Below the pieces are notes generated by a model that saw only the letters and a list, made by a program, of their open reading frames with translations, was not told the origin of the DNA and ran no database searches. Both the position numbers and the translations under genes were made by a program. Of a stretch of 22,229 nucleotides of DNA, positions 14,480 to 21,086 are shown piece by piece. The stretch is from Pseudomonadota bacterium (GTDB lineage Bacteria > Myxococcota_A > Polyangia > Polyangiales > Sandaracinaceae), in the NCBI GenBank assembly GCA_023427125.1, contig JAEZBP010001208.1:1-22229 (forward strand), written 5' to 3'. Positions within the stretch are counted from its first letter, which is position 1. Each line of letters opens with the position of its first letter.

Positions 14480-14884
14480 TTCGAGGTGCGCGAGCAGCCC
14501 CTCGTAGGCCTCGCGCAGCCCTCGCGCCAGGTCGGTGGCCGCGCGGTGCTTGTCGGGATCGCGCGCGTGCTTGGCCGGGTCGTAGCGCTTCATCAGCCGC
14601 TCGTACGCGGCCTTCACGTCGGCGAGCGTCGCGCCGGGCGCGAGCTCGAGGTTCGCGTACCACTGACGCACGTTCGCGCGCTGCACCGCCGCGCGTGCCC
14701 CGCTCGCCTCGGCGCTGCTCGCCTCGGCGCTCGTCGCGACGCCTCGCCCGCGCATGCGGCGCCGGCGGACGAGCTCCGCTTCGAGCTCCTTGTCCGTCAG
14801 CTCCGAGAGAGGCTTCTCGCCGATGCGCATCCTTCGTTCCCAGGTCGTGCGCGCCGCGTCCGCGATCCTGCGCATCACACCCAT
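14474..14884 (-). CDS. J-domain-like protein lacking the HPD motif
   Basis: The 136-residue protein has an N-terminal charged helix (residues 1-45), a low-complexity Ala/Ser/Glu linker (50-66) and a C-terminal J-like domain (about 73-133; QWYANLELAPGATLADVKAAY, then the helix-III region). The DnaJ family's invariant HPD, expected in the RYHPDKH position, reads Asp102-Pro103-Ala104 (RYDPAKH). Without HPD, stimulation of an Hsp70 ATPase is not expected, so this is probably a degenerate or scaffolding J-like fold. The start at 14884 lies 8 nt after the PilZ gene's stop and shares its transcript. The stop codon lies inside repeat copy B. The fold assignment rests on the pattern around residues 73-133. 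Confidence 0.75.
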   Translation of the reverse strand: MGVMRRIADAARTTWERRMRIGEKPLSELTDKELEAELVRRRRMRGRGVATSAEASSAEASGARAAVQRANVRQWYANLELAPGATLADVKAAYERLMKRYDPAKHARDPDKHRAATDLARGLREAYEGLLAHLER

Positions 14885-14892
14885 GGCCCGCG

Positions 14893-15237
14893 TCAGCCCT
14901 CGTCGCCCATCGCCGGCGGGAGCGTGAGGAGGCGCTCGATGAGGTGCTGCGAGTACTGGCTCAGCTCGGTGAACACGACCCCCATGCCGGGCGGGTCGTC
15001 CTGCACGCGGACGACCTGCCCGATCCCCTCGATGGTCTCGATGTCCTCCATGATCACGGTGAACTTGAGGTTCACGCGCGTGCCGATCGGGAGCGGCTTC
15101 TTGCTCTTCACGAAGACGCCCGTCCGCGAGATGTTCGTCACGTACTCGTGGATGAACGCGTCGAACGACTCGAACTCCTTGTTGATCGTGACGCGCTCTT
15201 CGCGCCGCTTGTCGTTGTCCGAGCTGTCTGACTCCAT
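14893..15237 (-). CDS. PilZ domain protein (TIGR02266-like)
   Basis: The 114-residue protein is essentially one PilZ domain. The RREER segment (residues 11-15) and NISRTG (35-40) correspond to the RxxxR and D/NxSxxG c-di-GMP-binding motifs, followed by GVFVKSKKPLPIGTRV and a GIGQVVRVQ strand. The arrangement resembles the TIGR02266 PilZ proteins described from myxobacteria. c-di-GMP binding is plausible but not shown. The ATG at 15237 is chosen because GGGAGG lies 8 nt upstream; an in-frame GTG at 15267 is the alternative. The gene lies 69 nt downstream of rng and 8 nt upstream of the J-like gene, so these three probably form one unit. Confidence 0.9.
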   Translation of the reverse strand: MESDSSDNDKRREERVTINKEFESFDAFIHEYVTNISRTGVFVKSKKPLPIGTRVNLKFTVIMEDIETIEGIGQVVRVQDDPPGMGVVFTELSQYSQHLIERLLTLPPAMGDEG

Positions 15238-15306
15238 CCCACGCGCCTCCCATCTCGTCAGGGCCACGCCATCCGGGGCCGACCGCCTCGAGCGGCTCCC
15301 GTCGAC

Positions 15307-16839
15307 CTACTGCCCGCTGAGGTCGAACTGCTCCAGATGATAGTCCTTCCGAGCTTGTACCACGATCTGGCGGGCGTAGCGGGCGCTGGCCCGCACGAGG
15401 GCCTGCTTCTCCTCGCGCTGCAGCATGTCGCAGATCGCGGGGTGCGCGTTGACGACGACCTTGAAGCCCGGGAGCGAGTCCTTCTCGCGGCGGATCTGCC
15501 GGAGGATCTCGTGGCAGATGGTGGTCTTGCTCATGAGCTGCCCGGTGCCGTCGCAGTAGAAGCAGGGCTCGTAGAGCGTGCGGCCGAGCGACTCGCGGGT
15601 GCGCTTGCGCGTCATCTCGACGAGCCCGAGGTCGCTGATGCGGACCGCGCTCGTCTTCGACTTGTCCTGCTTCAGCACCTTCAACAGCGCGCGGTACACC
15701 TTCTCGCGATGGCCCGACTTCTCCATGTCGATGAAGTCGAGGACGATCAGGCCGCCGATGTTGCGGAAGCGGAGCTGATAGCCGATCTCCTTCACGGCCT
15801 CGAGGTTCGTCTGGAAGATGGTCTCCTCGACGTCCTTGCCCTTGCCCGTGAAGCGGCCGGTGTTCACGTCGATCGCGGTCAGCGCCTCCGCCTGATCGAT
15901 GATCAGGTAGCCGCCCGAGGGGAGCGGGACCTTGCGTGACAGCGCGCGCGCGATCTCGTCCTCGAGCCCGAAGGCGTCCATGATCGGATCGCTGCCGGCG
16001 TAGAGCTCGACGTCACCCGCGCGCTCCGGCATGAACACGTCGACGAAGGCCTTCAGCCGCGCGTGCTCCTCGGGATCGTCGATGACGATCTTGCTGACGT
16101 CCTCGCCGAAGAGATCGCGCGCGGCGCGGCAGACGATGTCGAGCTCGTCGTAGAGGAGGGCCGGCGCCTTCTTCGTGTTCTTCTGCTTCTCGAAGACCTT
16201 CTCCCAGGTCTTCACGAGGTAGCCGACGTCGGCCTTGAGCCCGCCCTTGGTCAGACCCTGCGCGACGGTCCGCACGATGAGCCCGCCGTGGGGGGGCTTG
16301 ACCGCCTCGATGACCTCGCGCAGGCGCTTGCGCTCGCGCTCGTTGCCGATGCGCTTGCTGACGCCGATGTGCTCGATCGTCGGCATGTACACGACGTAGC
16401 GCCCGGGGAGCGAGACGTGGCTCGTCACCCGCGCGCCCTTCGTGCTGATCGGTCCTTTCGAGACCTGCACCACGATCGACTGGCCCTCCTTCAGGACCTC
16501 GCGGATCGGGGTCTTGCGGGTCACGCGCCCGCGGTGCTTCTCGACGCCGTCGTCGTCGTCCTCTTCGTCGCCGTCGTCGGCCTTGCTGACGAGCTGGTCG
16601 AAGTCCTTCGTGGGGATCACGTCCTCCACGTGCAGGAACGCCGCGCGATCGAGGCCGATGTCCACGAAGGCGGCCTGCATGCCGGGCAGCACGCGGGTGA
16701 CCTTGCCGAGGTACACGTTCCCGACGGGGCTGCGGTCTCGCTCGCGCTCGAGGTAGAGCTCGGCGAGGATGCCGTTCTCGATCAGCGCCACGCGGGTCTC
16801 GCCCACGTCGACGCTGATCACGATCGTGTTGTTCGCCAT
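15307..16839 (-). CDS. rng: Ribonuclease E/G family endoribonuclease
   Basis: The 510-residue protein is an RNase E/G catalytic core without the long RNase E C-terminal scaffold, so ribonuclease G is the better name. The order is an N-terminal strand (IVISVDVGETRVA), an S1 RNA-binding domain (about 40-145, YLGKVTRVLPGMQAAFVDIG) and an RNase H-like/5'-sensor region. A DNase I-like active site follows with DVNTG (Asp324) and LDFIDM (Asp368), then a zinc-link CFYCDGTG (Cys426, Cys429). An acidic run (DDGDEEDDDDG, about 88-98) interrupts the S1 domain. The enzyme cleaves single-stranded AU-rich RNA, matures rRNA 5' ends and starts mRNA decay. The ATG at 16839 is preferred over an upstream in-frame start because it aligns with the family N-terminus. 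Confidence 0.95.
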   Translation of the reverse strand: MANNTIVISVDVGETRVALIENGILAELYLERERDRSPVGNVYLGKVTRVLPGMQAAFVDIGLDRAAFLHVEDVIPTKDFDQLVSKADDGDEEDDDDGVEKHRGRVTRKTPIREVLKEGQSIVVQVSKGPISTKGARVTSHVSLPGRYVVYMPTIEHIGVSKRIGNERERKRLREVIEAVKPPHGGLIVRTVAQGLTKGGLKADVGYLVKTWEKVFEKQKNTKKAPALLYDELDIVCRAARDLFGEDVSKIVIDDPEEHARLKAFVDVFMPERAGDVELYAGSDPIMDAFGLEDEIARALSRKVPLPSGGYLIIDQAEALTAIDVNTGRFTGKGKDVEETIFQTNLEAVKEIGYQLRFRNIGGLIVLDFIDMEKSGHREKVYRALLKVLKQDKSKTSAVRISDLGLVEMTRKRTRESLGRTLYEPCFYCDGTGQLMSKTTICHEILRQIRREKDSLPGFKVVVNAHPAICDMLQREEKQALVRASARYARQIVVQARKDYHLEQFDLSGQ

Positions 16840-16993
16840 CCGACTGTCGCTCCGGTCAGCGCGATGGCGGCCCCCTCGCAGCGATGCGCGATCAGCACCC
16901 CCGAGGGGCAAGATCGCTCTCGCTGCACCGGCGCCGCGCGTCAAGCCGCGGGCACGGCCGAAGCCGCGCCGCGCCGCAAGAGCCCGCCCCCTG

Positions 16994-17007
16994 CCTCGCG
17001 AACGAGG
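16994..17007 (-). terminator. Small hairpin after cdnL
   Basis: CCTCG (16994-16998) pairs with CGAGG (17003-17007) around CGAA. It lies about 26 nt beyond the minus-strand cdnL stop, next to a GGCGGCCGCC palindrome (17010-17019). The stem is short and there is no T-run. Confidence 0.3.
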
Positions 17008-17032
17008 TAGGCGGCCGCCCTTCGCGCTGCGC

Positions 17033-17536
17033 TCAGTTGGTCTCGAAGATCGCCTCGATCTCAGCGCGGACCTTGTCCTCGCTGCGCCGGCGGGCGACGG
17101 AGATCTCCTTCACGATGAGCGAGCGAGCCTTCTCGAGCATCTGGCGCTCGCCGAAGGACAGATCCTTCTCGGCCTTGAGCCGGTAGAGGTCCCGGAGGAC
17201 CTCGGCGACGTCGTAGACCGACCCGGTCTTGATCTTGTCCATGAACCCGCGGTAGCGCCGGTTCCACGTCTGGTTGTCGAACGCGATCGTCTGTTCCTTG
17301 AGGATCTCGAAGATGTCCTGGATCTCCTGCTCGGAGATCGGGGGACGGAGGCCGACGTTCTTCGCGTTCGCGACGGGGACCATGATCTTGTGCTCGGTGT
17401 CGAGCATCCGGAGCACGTAGAACTTCTGGCGGTTGCCGGCGATGTCCTTCTCCTCGATGGACACGACCTCGGCCACGCCCCTCGCGGGGTAGACGGCCTT
17501 GTCGCCGACCTTGAACTGCTTCGTGCGAGCCTGCAT
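17033..17536 (-). CDS. cdnL: CdnL/CarD family RNA polymerase-binding regulator
   Basis: The 167-residue protein matches Myxococcus CdnL in length and order. The N-terminal RNA-polymerase interaction domain (residues 5-65, KVGDKAVYPARGVAEVVSIE) is followed by the helical DNA-binding part with WNRRYRGFMDKIKTGSVYDVAEVLRDLY (as split motifs, Trp91 onward) and LSFGERQMLEKARSL. CdnL binds the RNA polymerase beta subunit and stabilises open complexes at rRNA and other sigma-A-type promoters; in myxobacteria it is essential. The ATG at 17536 is chosen for AGGAG 7 nt upstream and for matching the family start. The gene appears to stand alone, with a long non-coding stretch upstream that includes several palindromes. 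Confidence 0.96.
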   Translation of the reverse strand: MQARTKQFKVGDKAVYPARGVAEVVSIEEKDIAGNRQKFYVLRMLDTEHKIMVPVANAKNVGLRPPISEQEIQDIFEILKEQTIAFDNQTWNRRYRGFMDKIKTGSVYDVAEVLRDLYRLKAEKDLSFGERQMLEKARSLIVKEISVARRRSEDKVRAEIEAIFETN

Positions 17537-17603
17537 CAGGAACTCCTGTTCGACGGTTCGGGGCGATCGGTCCGAGGGAGGCTGGCCGGAGGGGGCCACC
17601 CCA

Positions 17604-17661
17604 CGCCGCGTATGCGGCGCGGGAGCTCAGCGAGCACGGTGCTCCGGAGCACTCCGGAGCA
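17604..17661. promoter_or_regulatory. Cluster of palindromes upstream of cdnL
   Basis: CGCCGC (17604-17609) and GCGGCG (17614-17619) form a 6-bp stem with a GTAT loop. Next come GAGCAC (17632-17637), GTGCTC (17639-17644) and GGAGCAC (17646-17652), which overlap as two palindromes. One is GTGCTCCGGAGCAC (17639-17652), perfect over 14 nt. TCCGGAGCA then repeats (17653-17661). The cluster is 70-125 nt upstream of the cdnL start codon and could be its operator or leader structure. Confidence 0.4.
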
Positions 17662-18183
17662 AGGCACAGGGTCCGCCGTTCGTGGCCGGCACGCTCACCT
17701 CGATGCGGTGGGGTGTCGGGCGGTCGAGACAGGACCAAACACGAACGCTGTCCGGGCCGCTGGCACCTCCCGCCGTGGGACCGATCGAGAAATGGCTCCC
17801 CGCCAGGGTTGGCGAGGCTGGGTAGGATACCGCGCGGCAGGGGGCCCGGTCAATGCGCGCCCGGTCGATTGGGCGACGGGGCTGCTCCTTCAGGCCCCAC
17901 GAGCGCGCCGGGGTCCGGTGAGGATCGTGTTCCCCGCGTGGGACGCCACCCCGGCCGCTCCTGGCCACGTCTGGGCTGGCCGGATCCCCTGCCCATGGTG
18001 CCGACGGCGCCAGCCCAAGCCCCGGAGATCGCGTTCGAGACAGGGAGGCGAACTTTTTCAAGGGTTACGCGGGGGTAGGTGACCATATGTTTTTGCGTAA
18101 TAATTTCAAGCCCTTGGCCGCGGTGGTGCACATTTGTGGGTCAATCAGGGCTAACTTAGCTATAAATTATGTGTTGCTTCGGC

Positions 18184-18213
18184 TTGACACGTTGCATGAC
18201 GTGACAATACGGT
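18184..18213 (+). promoter_or_regulatory. Promoter of the histone H1-like gene
   Basis: A perfect TTGACA (18184-18189) is followed by TACGGT (18208-18213) at 18 nt. An inverted repeat CACGT (18188-18192) and ACGTG (18199-18203) overlaps the -35 and spacer and could be an operator. The ribosome binding site GGGAGGAG (18235-18242) lies 8 nt before the ATG. Confidence 0.5.
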
Positions 18214-18250
18214 ACGCCAGACCTGTGACCTCACGGGAGGAGTAAAGTTT

Positions 18251-18601
18251 ATGGCCAAGGCAAAGAAGGCCGCGAAGAAGGCGGCGAAGAAGGTTGCGAA
18301 GAAGACGGGCGCGCCGAAGAAGGCGGCCAAGAAGACCGCCGCCAAGAAGGCCCCCAAGAAGGCCGCCAAGAAGGCTGCCAAGAAGGGCGGAGCCAAGAAG
18401 GCTGCCAAGAAGGCCACCAAGAAGGCCCCCAAGAAGGCCGCCAAGAAGGCTGCCAAGAAGGCTGCCAAGAAGGGCGGAGCGAAGAAGGTGGCCAAGAAGG
18501 CCCCCAAGAAGAAGGCCAAGAAGGCCTCTGCCAAGCGCTCGGCGACGGGCGGCAGCGAGGGCGCGGCCCCCGCTCCGGGGAGCACCAGCTTCCTGAGCTG
18601 A
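18251..18601 (+). CDS. Histone H1-like lysine/alanine-repeat DNA-binding protein
   Basis: The 116-residue protein is almost entirely AAKK, APKK and GGAKK repeats up to about residue 95. It ends with a neutral Ser/Gly/Ala/Pro tail. Such very basic repeats resemble the C-terminal tail of histone H1 and the bacterial HctB/AlgR3-type proteins, which bind and compact DNA non-specifically. No globular domain is present. An internal duplication is visible: residues 34-58 (bases 18350-18424) and 59-87 (18425 onward) share the order APKKAAKKAAKK then GGAKK, with one extra AAKK unit in the second copy. A strong GGGAGGAG ribosome binding site and TTGACA promoter suggest high expression. The repeat tract is prone to length change. 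The gene call is firm; nucleoid function is inferred from composition. Confidence 0.88.
   Translation: MAKAKKAAKKAAKKVAKKTGAPKKAAKKTAAKKAPKKAAKKAAKKGGAKKAAKKATKKAPKKAAKKAAKKAAKKGGAKKVAKKAPKKKAKKASAKRSATGGSEGAAPAPGSTSFLS
18350..18492 (+). repeat. Internal near-identical duplication in the histone-like gene
   Basis: The coding DNA from 18350 (GCCCCCAAGAAG) recurs from 18425 with near-identical codons. The second copy has one additional GCTGCCAAGAAG unit. This points to slippage or unequal recombination. Confidence 0.75.
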
Positions 18602-18603
18602 TC

Positions 18604-18658
18604 TCCCTCCTGCGTCAGATTCGTTCCGAGCTCGCTCCGGACGGCTGACGCAGGGAGG
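18604..18658. terminator. Terminator-like inverted repeat after the histone-like gene
   Basis: CTCCCTCCTGCGTCAG at the left pairs with CTGACGCAGGGAGG at the right, with one bulged base. The stem begins 2-3 nt after the stop codon. The loop contains TCCG/CGGA and GAGCTC short repeats. It is the strongest stem near the 3' end of this gene. Confidence 0.65.
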
Positions 18659-18716
18659 CACCCCGCGATCACGACTCGCTCGGCGATCGCAGGGACCCGC
18701 GCCAGCGGATCCCCGG

Positions 18717-18863
18717 CACGGAACGGAGCGGCCTCGGCAGCTTCGTTCCCGCCGTGAGGGTCGGGCGCCCCGACCGGAGCCCCTCGGTCGGTAGGGTGCT
18801 GGCGCAGGGTGAGCGGGCCCGCGACCTGTCCGTTCAGACCCCTGCTCGTCAGCAGGGTCGCGG
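18717..18863. other. Non-coding stretch with several nested hairpins
   Basis: The gene-free gap 18602-19027 (426 nt) contains a chain of stems. CACGGAACG (18717-18725) pairs with CGTT (18744-18747) and CCGTG (18752-18756). GGTCGGG (18759-18765) pairs with CCCGACC (18769-18775), and overlapping it CCGACCG (18770-18776) pairs with CGGTCGG (18785-18791), so these two are mutually exclusive. CCGCGAC (18819-18825) pairs with GTCGCGG (18857-18863), enclosing CCTGCT/AGCAGG (18841-18846/18851-18856). This could be a structured RNA, on either strand, but no known RNA family is recognised. Confidence 0.35.
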
Positions 18864-18901
18864 TTCGTGCCTGGGGCGCCCTCGGCGCGCTCAGGTGACG
18901 G

Positions 18902-18914
18902 GCGGAGCCTCCGC
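18902..18914. other. GCGGAG/CTCCGC inverted repeat
   Basis: GCGGAG (18902-18907) and CTCCGC (18909-18914) are exact complements one base apart. Just downstream is TTGACA (18920-18925) without a clear -10 at 16-18 nt. It may be a regulatory site. Confidence 0.3.
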
Positions 18915-18974
18915 TTTGATTGACATTCGGTTTCGACGCGATCGCGCCGTGAATGCGGCATTGTGATCGTGCCT

Positions 18975-19005
18975 CAACGCCCCGGCGGACTCCGCTGGGG
19001 CGTTG
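18975..19005. terminator. Strong 14-bp hairpin beyond the NFACT gene
   Basis: CAACGCCCCGGCGG pairs along its length with CCGCTGGGGCGTTG (one G-T pair) around a 3-nt loop. It lies 23 nt beyond the minus-strand NFACT stop codon (19028) and would stop that transcript. It could also end plus-strand transcription from the structured region. The flanks have only a weak T-rich segment. Confidence 0.7.
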
Positions 19006-19027
19006 CCGTCCGTTGATTCCGAAGGGA

Positions 19028-20341
19028 TCATCCGTGATCCTCCGACGCGAGCAGGCGCGTGAGCCGAGCTGGCTCCACGCGGAGCGCCAGCACCTTCTCG
19101 CGCGTCACCACGACCGCGCCCGGCGGCGAGCCGCGGGGCTTGCGAACGTACCGGCGGGACACGTGCTGCACCTCGACCTGCGTCTCGCCGCGCGCCTCGG
19201 AGAAGCAAGCCGCCAGGTGCGCCGCGTCGACGAGCAGCTCGGGTGGGCAGATCTCGCCGCGATCGAGGGGGACGATCACGTGCGTGCCGGCGACCCCGCG
19301 AGCGTGCAGCCAGTGATCGTGGGCGCGCGCCACCCGTAGCGTCAGCACGTCATTGTCCGCCGCCGAGCGGCCGACGAGGATTGCCCGATCACCGGCGCCT
19401 CGGAAGGTGCGGTACGGTCGCCGCGCCGCGGCCTCCGCGACCGATCCCGCGCGCTGCGCCCGCGCACCGAGCCGGGACGCCTCGCGCTCGAGCCGTTCGA
19501 GATCGTCCTCGCTCGCGATCGCGATCGCCTCGACGAGCGCGTCGAGCCGCGCGATCTCCTGCTCGGTCTTCGCGTGCCGGTCGAGCGCGATCGCGGCGCC
19601 GCGCTCCAGCTTGCGCGCCCGTCGGAAGAGCGCCTCGGCCTCGCCTTTGGGCCCGCGCGCGGGATCGATCGGGATCCGCAGGGGCTGCGGTGGATCGGCG
19701 TTCCAATCGGTGACGATCGCCTCGCTCGCCCTGCTCGGGATCGCCGAGAGGTGCGCGAGCAGGAGCGAGGCGCGATCCCGGAGCGGCGCTACGTCGTCGA
19801 TGCGCGCTAGATCCGCCTCGATCGCCCGGAGGCGACGCTCGAGCTGCCGGCGGCGCCGGGCGATCGTCAGCCCGAGGCTTTGCGCTCGCTCGCGGGCCGT
19901 CCCCTCCGCCGCGGCGTCCACCAGCGTCGCGTCGAGCTCGGACGGATCGAGCGGCGCGCCTCCGCTCATCGGCTCGTAGGAGGTGCCGATCGGGACCGAG
20001 GCTGGGCGGAGCGCCGCGGCGAGCCGGCCATCGATCGCCACGACGAGGTTCGCGGGGTGGATCGCCGAGCGGAGCGCGACCTGCGACTCGCCCCGGCGGA
20101 TGACGAGCTCGGCGCCGCCGTCGTCCATACGCGCCGACGCGATCCGGCCGCCCTCGACGTGCTTGCGGAGCAGCGAGACGAATGACGACGCCGGCGCGCC
20201 GCGCGGGCGCTGCGCGATCCAGCCCACGCCGGCGCGGCCCTCGGCGGTGGAGAGGACCAGGCAACCATGGAGGTCTGCGCGATGGAGGGTGAAGACGAAG
20301 AGATCGGGCCGAGGACCGTCGACGCGCTGCACGCGCGCCAT
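19028..20341 (-). CDS. NFACT (RqcH/Fibronectin-binding A-like) protein, short N-terminus
   Basis: The 437-residue protein has an N-terminal NFACT-N-like part with SFVSLLRKHVEGGRI (about 53-67). A long Arg/Glu-rich coiled coil covers about 160-300. A C-terminal NFACT-R domain (about 310-425) is recognised by GDRAILVGRSAADND and HDHWLHARGVAGTHVIV. RqcH/Rqc2 proteins bind stalled 50S subunits and add alanine tails. Compared with RqcH (about 570 residues) the protein is short: it starts inside the first domain. Where RqcH has the Asp-Arg pair needed for tailing, it reads MDDGGAELVI. Loss of tailing activity is therefore possible; an RNA- or ribosome-binding role remains likely. The ATG at 20341 follows the DUF72-like stop by 23 nt, so the two are probably co-transcribed. 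The ribosome binding site is weak. Confidence 0.85.
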   Translation of the reverse strand: MARVQRVDGPRPDLFVFTLHRADLHGCLVLSTAEGRAGVGWIAQRPRGAPASSFVSLLRKHVEGGRIASARMDDGGAELVIRRGESQVALRSAIHPANLVVAIDGRLAAALRPASVPIGTSYEPMSGGAPLDPSELDATLVDAAAEGTARERAQSLGLTIARRRRQLERRLRAIEADLARIDDVAPLRDRASLLLAHLSAIPSRASEAIVTDWNADPPQPLRIPIDPARGPKGEAEALFRRARKLERGAAIALDRHAKTEQEIARLDALVEAIAIASEDDLERLEREASRLGARAQRAGSVAEAAARRPYRTFRGAGDRAILVGRSAADNDVLTLRVARAHDHWLHARGVAGTHVIVPLDRGEICPPELLVDAAHLAACFSEARGETQVEVQHVSRRYVRKPRGSPPGAVVVTREKVLALRVEPARLTRLLASEDHG

Positions 20342-20364
20342 CGCGAGCGGGCCCGCGCCTTCGC

Positions 20365-21033
20365 TCACGCGTCGGCTCGCGCGAGCTCCGCCAGTCGCGT
20401 CGCTTCCTTGAACGAGCGAGGCGACTCGATCGCGACGAACGCCTCCTCGGCGTCGCCCGAGGTGAGCGCGTCGAGCGCGTCGAGGAGGAGGGTCTCGGTG
20501 AACTTCGCGCGAGCTCCGAACGCCCTCAGGCGCGCGTAGAGGAGGGGCTCGTCCGCAGGCTCGGTCCCGAGCGGATCGAACGCGAGGCGGACGCCGAGCT
20601 TGCGCGCGAAGGGCGCCGCGATCTCGTGCTCCCAGAGGCCCGAGGGGTGCCAGACGAGCTCGCGGCCTTCGGGCGCGGCGAAGCGCTCGACCCACGCGGC
20701 CAAGAGATCGCGATCGCGCTGCCCGGTGGTGAGGTCGTGCGTGGTCGGCACCACGACGAACCGCGCCCCGAGCGCGTCTGCGCTCTCGCGGGCCCACTCG
20801 AGGGCGGCGCTCATCGCGTCATCGAAGCGCAGCGCGCCCTTCGCCGATCGGCAGGCCGCCTTCGGCACCACGAAGCTCGTGATGAAGCCGTCCGGCAGAT
20901 CGTCCCGCCAGCGGCGCACGGTGACGGCTCGCGGCAGCGGCTCGGCGGGCGCGATCTCCGCGAAGTCGAGGGCTCCCAGGTACTTGCGGCCAGGCGCCCG
21001 ATCGAGGAGCGCGCCAGCGTGGATGAGGGTCAT
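20365..21033 (-). CDS. DUF72-like protein
   Basis: The 222-residue protein has an order of strands and motifs that resembles the DUF72 TIM-barrel family: GFITSFVVPKAACR early, GARFVVVPTTHDLT in the middle, ELVWHPSGLWE where family members have an EfRHPSW block, and LLYARLRAFG where they have YvRLHG. Function of the family is unknown. The ATG at 21033 lacks a ribosome binding site. TATACC, preceded by TGC, lies 7 nt upstream on the minus strand, so the transcript may be leaderless. An upstream start at 21102 would overlap the divergent lipoprotein gene and is less likely. It is followed at 23 nt by the NFACT gene. The assignment is moderate, because the similarity is partial. Confidence 0.7.
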   Translation of the reverse strand: MTLIHAGALLDRAPGRKYLGALDFAEIAPAEPLPRAVTVRRWRDDLPDGFITSFVVPKAACRSAKGALRFDDAMSAALEWARESADALGARFVVVPTTHDLTTGQRDRDLLAAWVERFAAPEGRELVWHPSGLWEHEIAAPFARKLGVRLAFDPLGTEPADEPLLYARLRAFGARAKFTETLLLDALDALTSGDAEEAFVAIESPRSFKEATRLAELARADA

Positions 21034-21040
21034 GGGCGCG

Positions 21041-21046
21041 GGTATA
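21041..21046 (-). promoter_or_regulatory. Extended -10 of the DUF72-like gene
   Basis: On the minus strand TGC-TATACC is followed after 7 nt by ATG. The spacing places the start of transcription at or next to the start codon. Confidence 0.45.
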
Positions 21047-21074
21047 GCAGGTGTGTCGCGCCGGGGACTCGTGG

Positions 21075-21080
21075 TAGCGT
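21075..21080 (+). promoter_or_regulatory. Extended -10 of the Cys-rich lipoprotein gene
   Basis: TGG-TAGCGT is followed after 6 nt by GTG (21087). No Shine-Dalgarno or -35 consensus is visible. A leaderless transcript is the simplest reading. Confidence 0.45.
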
Positions 21081-21086
21081 GGCTGC

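Larger units (their letters stand above)
17537..18250. other. 714-nt non-coding stretch between cdnL and the histone-like gene
   Basis: I see no supported gene here. It holds the palindrome cluster at 17604-17661, a tandem GCCCGGTC repeat with a 15-nt period (17844-17851 and 17859-17866), and an AT-rich island from about 18050 to 18180 that is unusual in this GC-rich window. In the island, ATAATTT (about 18102-18108) is complementary to AAATTAT (18164-18170), and AGCCCT to AGGGCT inside it. The divergent promoters of cdnL and the histone-like gene must lie in this stretch. A 144-codon minus-strand frame (17627-18061) has no ribosome binding site or family resemblance. Confidence 0.55.

Noticed and set aside
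14156..15340. 394-codon plus-strand frame across the repeat, J-like and PilZ genes
   Set aside because: An antisense artefact that runs through real minus-strand genes and repeat copy B.
17627..18061. 144-codon minus-strand frame in the cdnL/histone gap
   Set aside because: Composition is that of random GC-rich translation, with no start signal and no family resemblance.
18906..18945. TTTCGACGCG next to TTGACA, first considered as a tmRNA 5' end
   Set aside because: No tmRNA 3' acceptor sequence or tag reading frame is present.
18160..18961. Long minus-strand frames with Leu/Ala or Gly/Leu repeats
   Set aside because: They are antisense shadows of the lysine-repeat histone-like gene and of the non-coding region.
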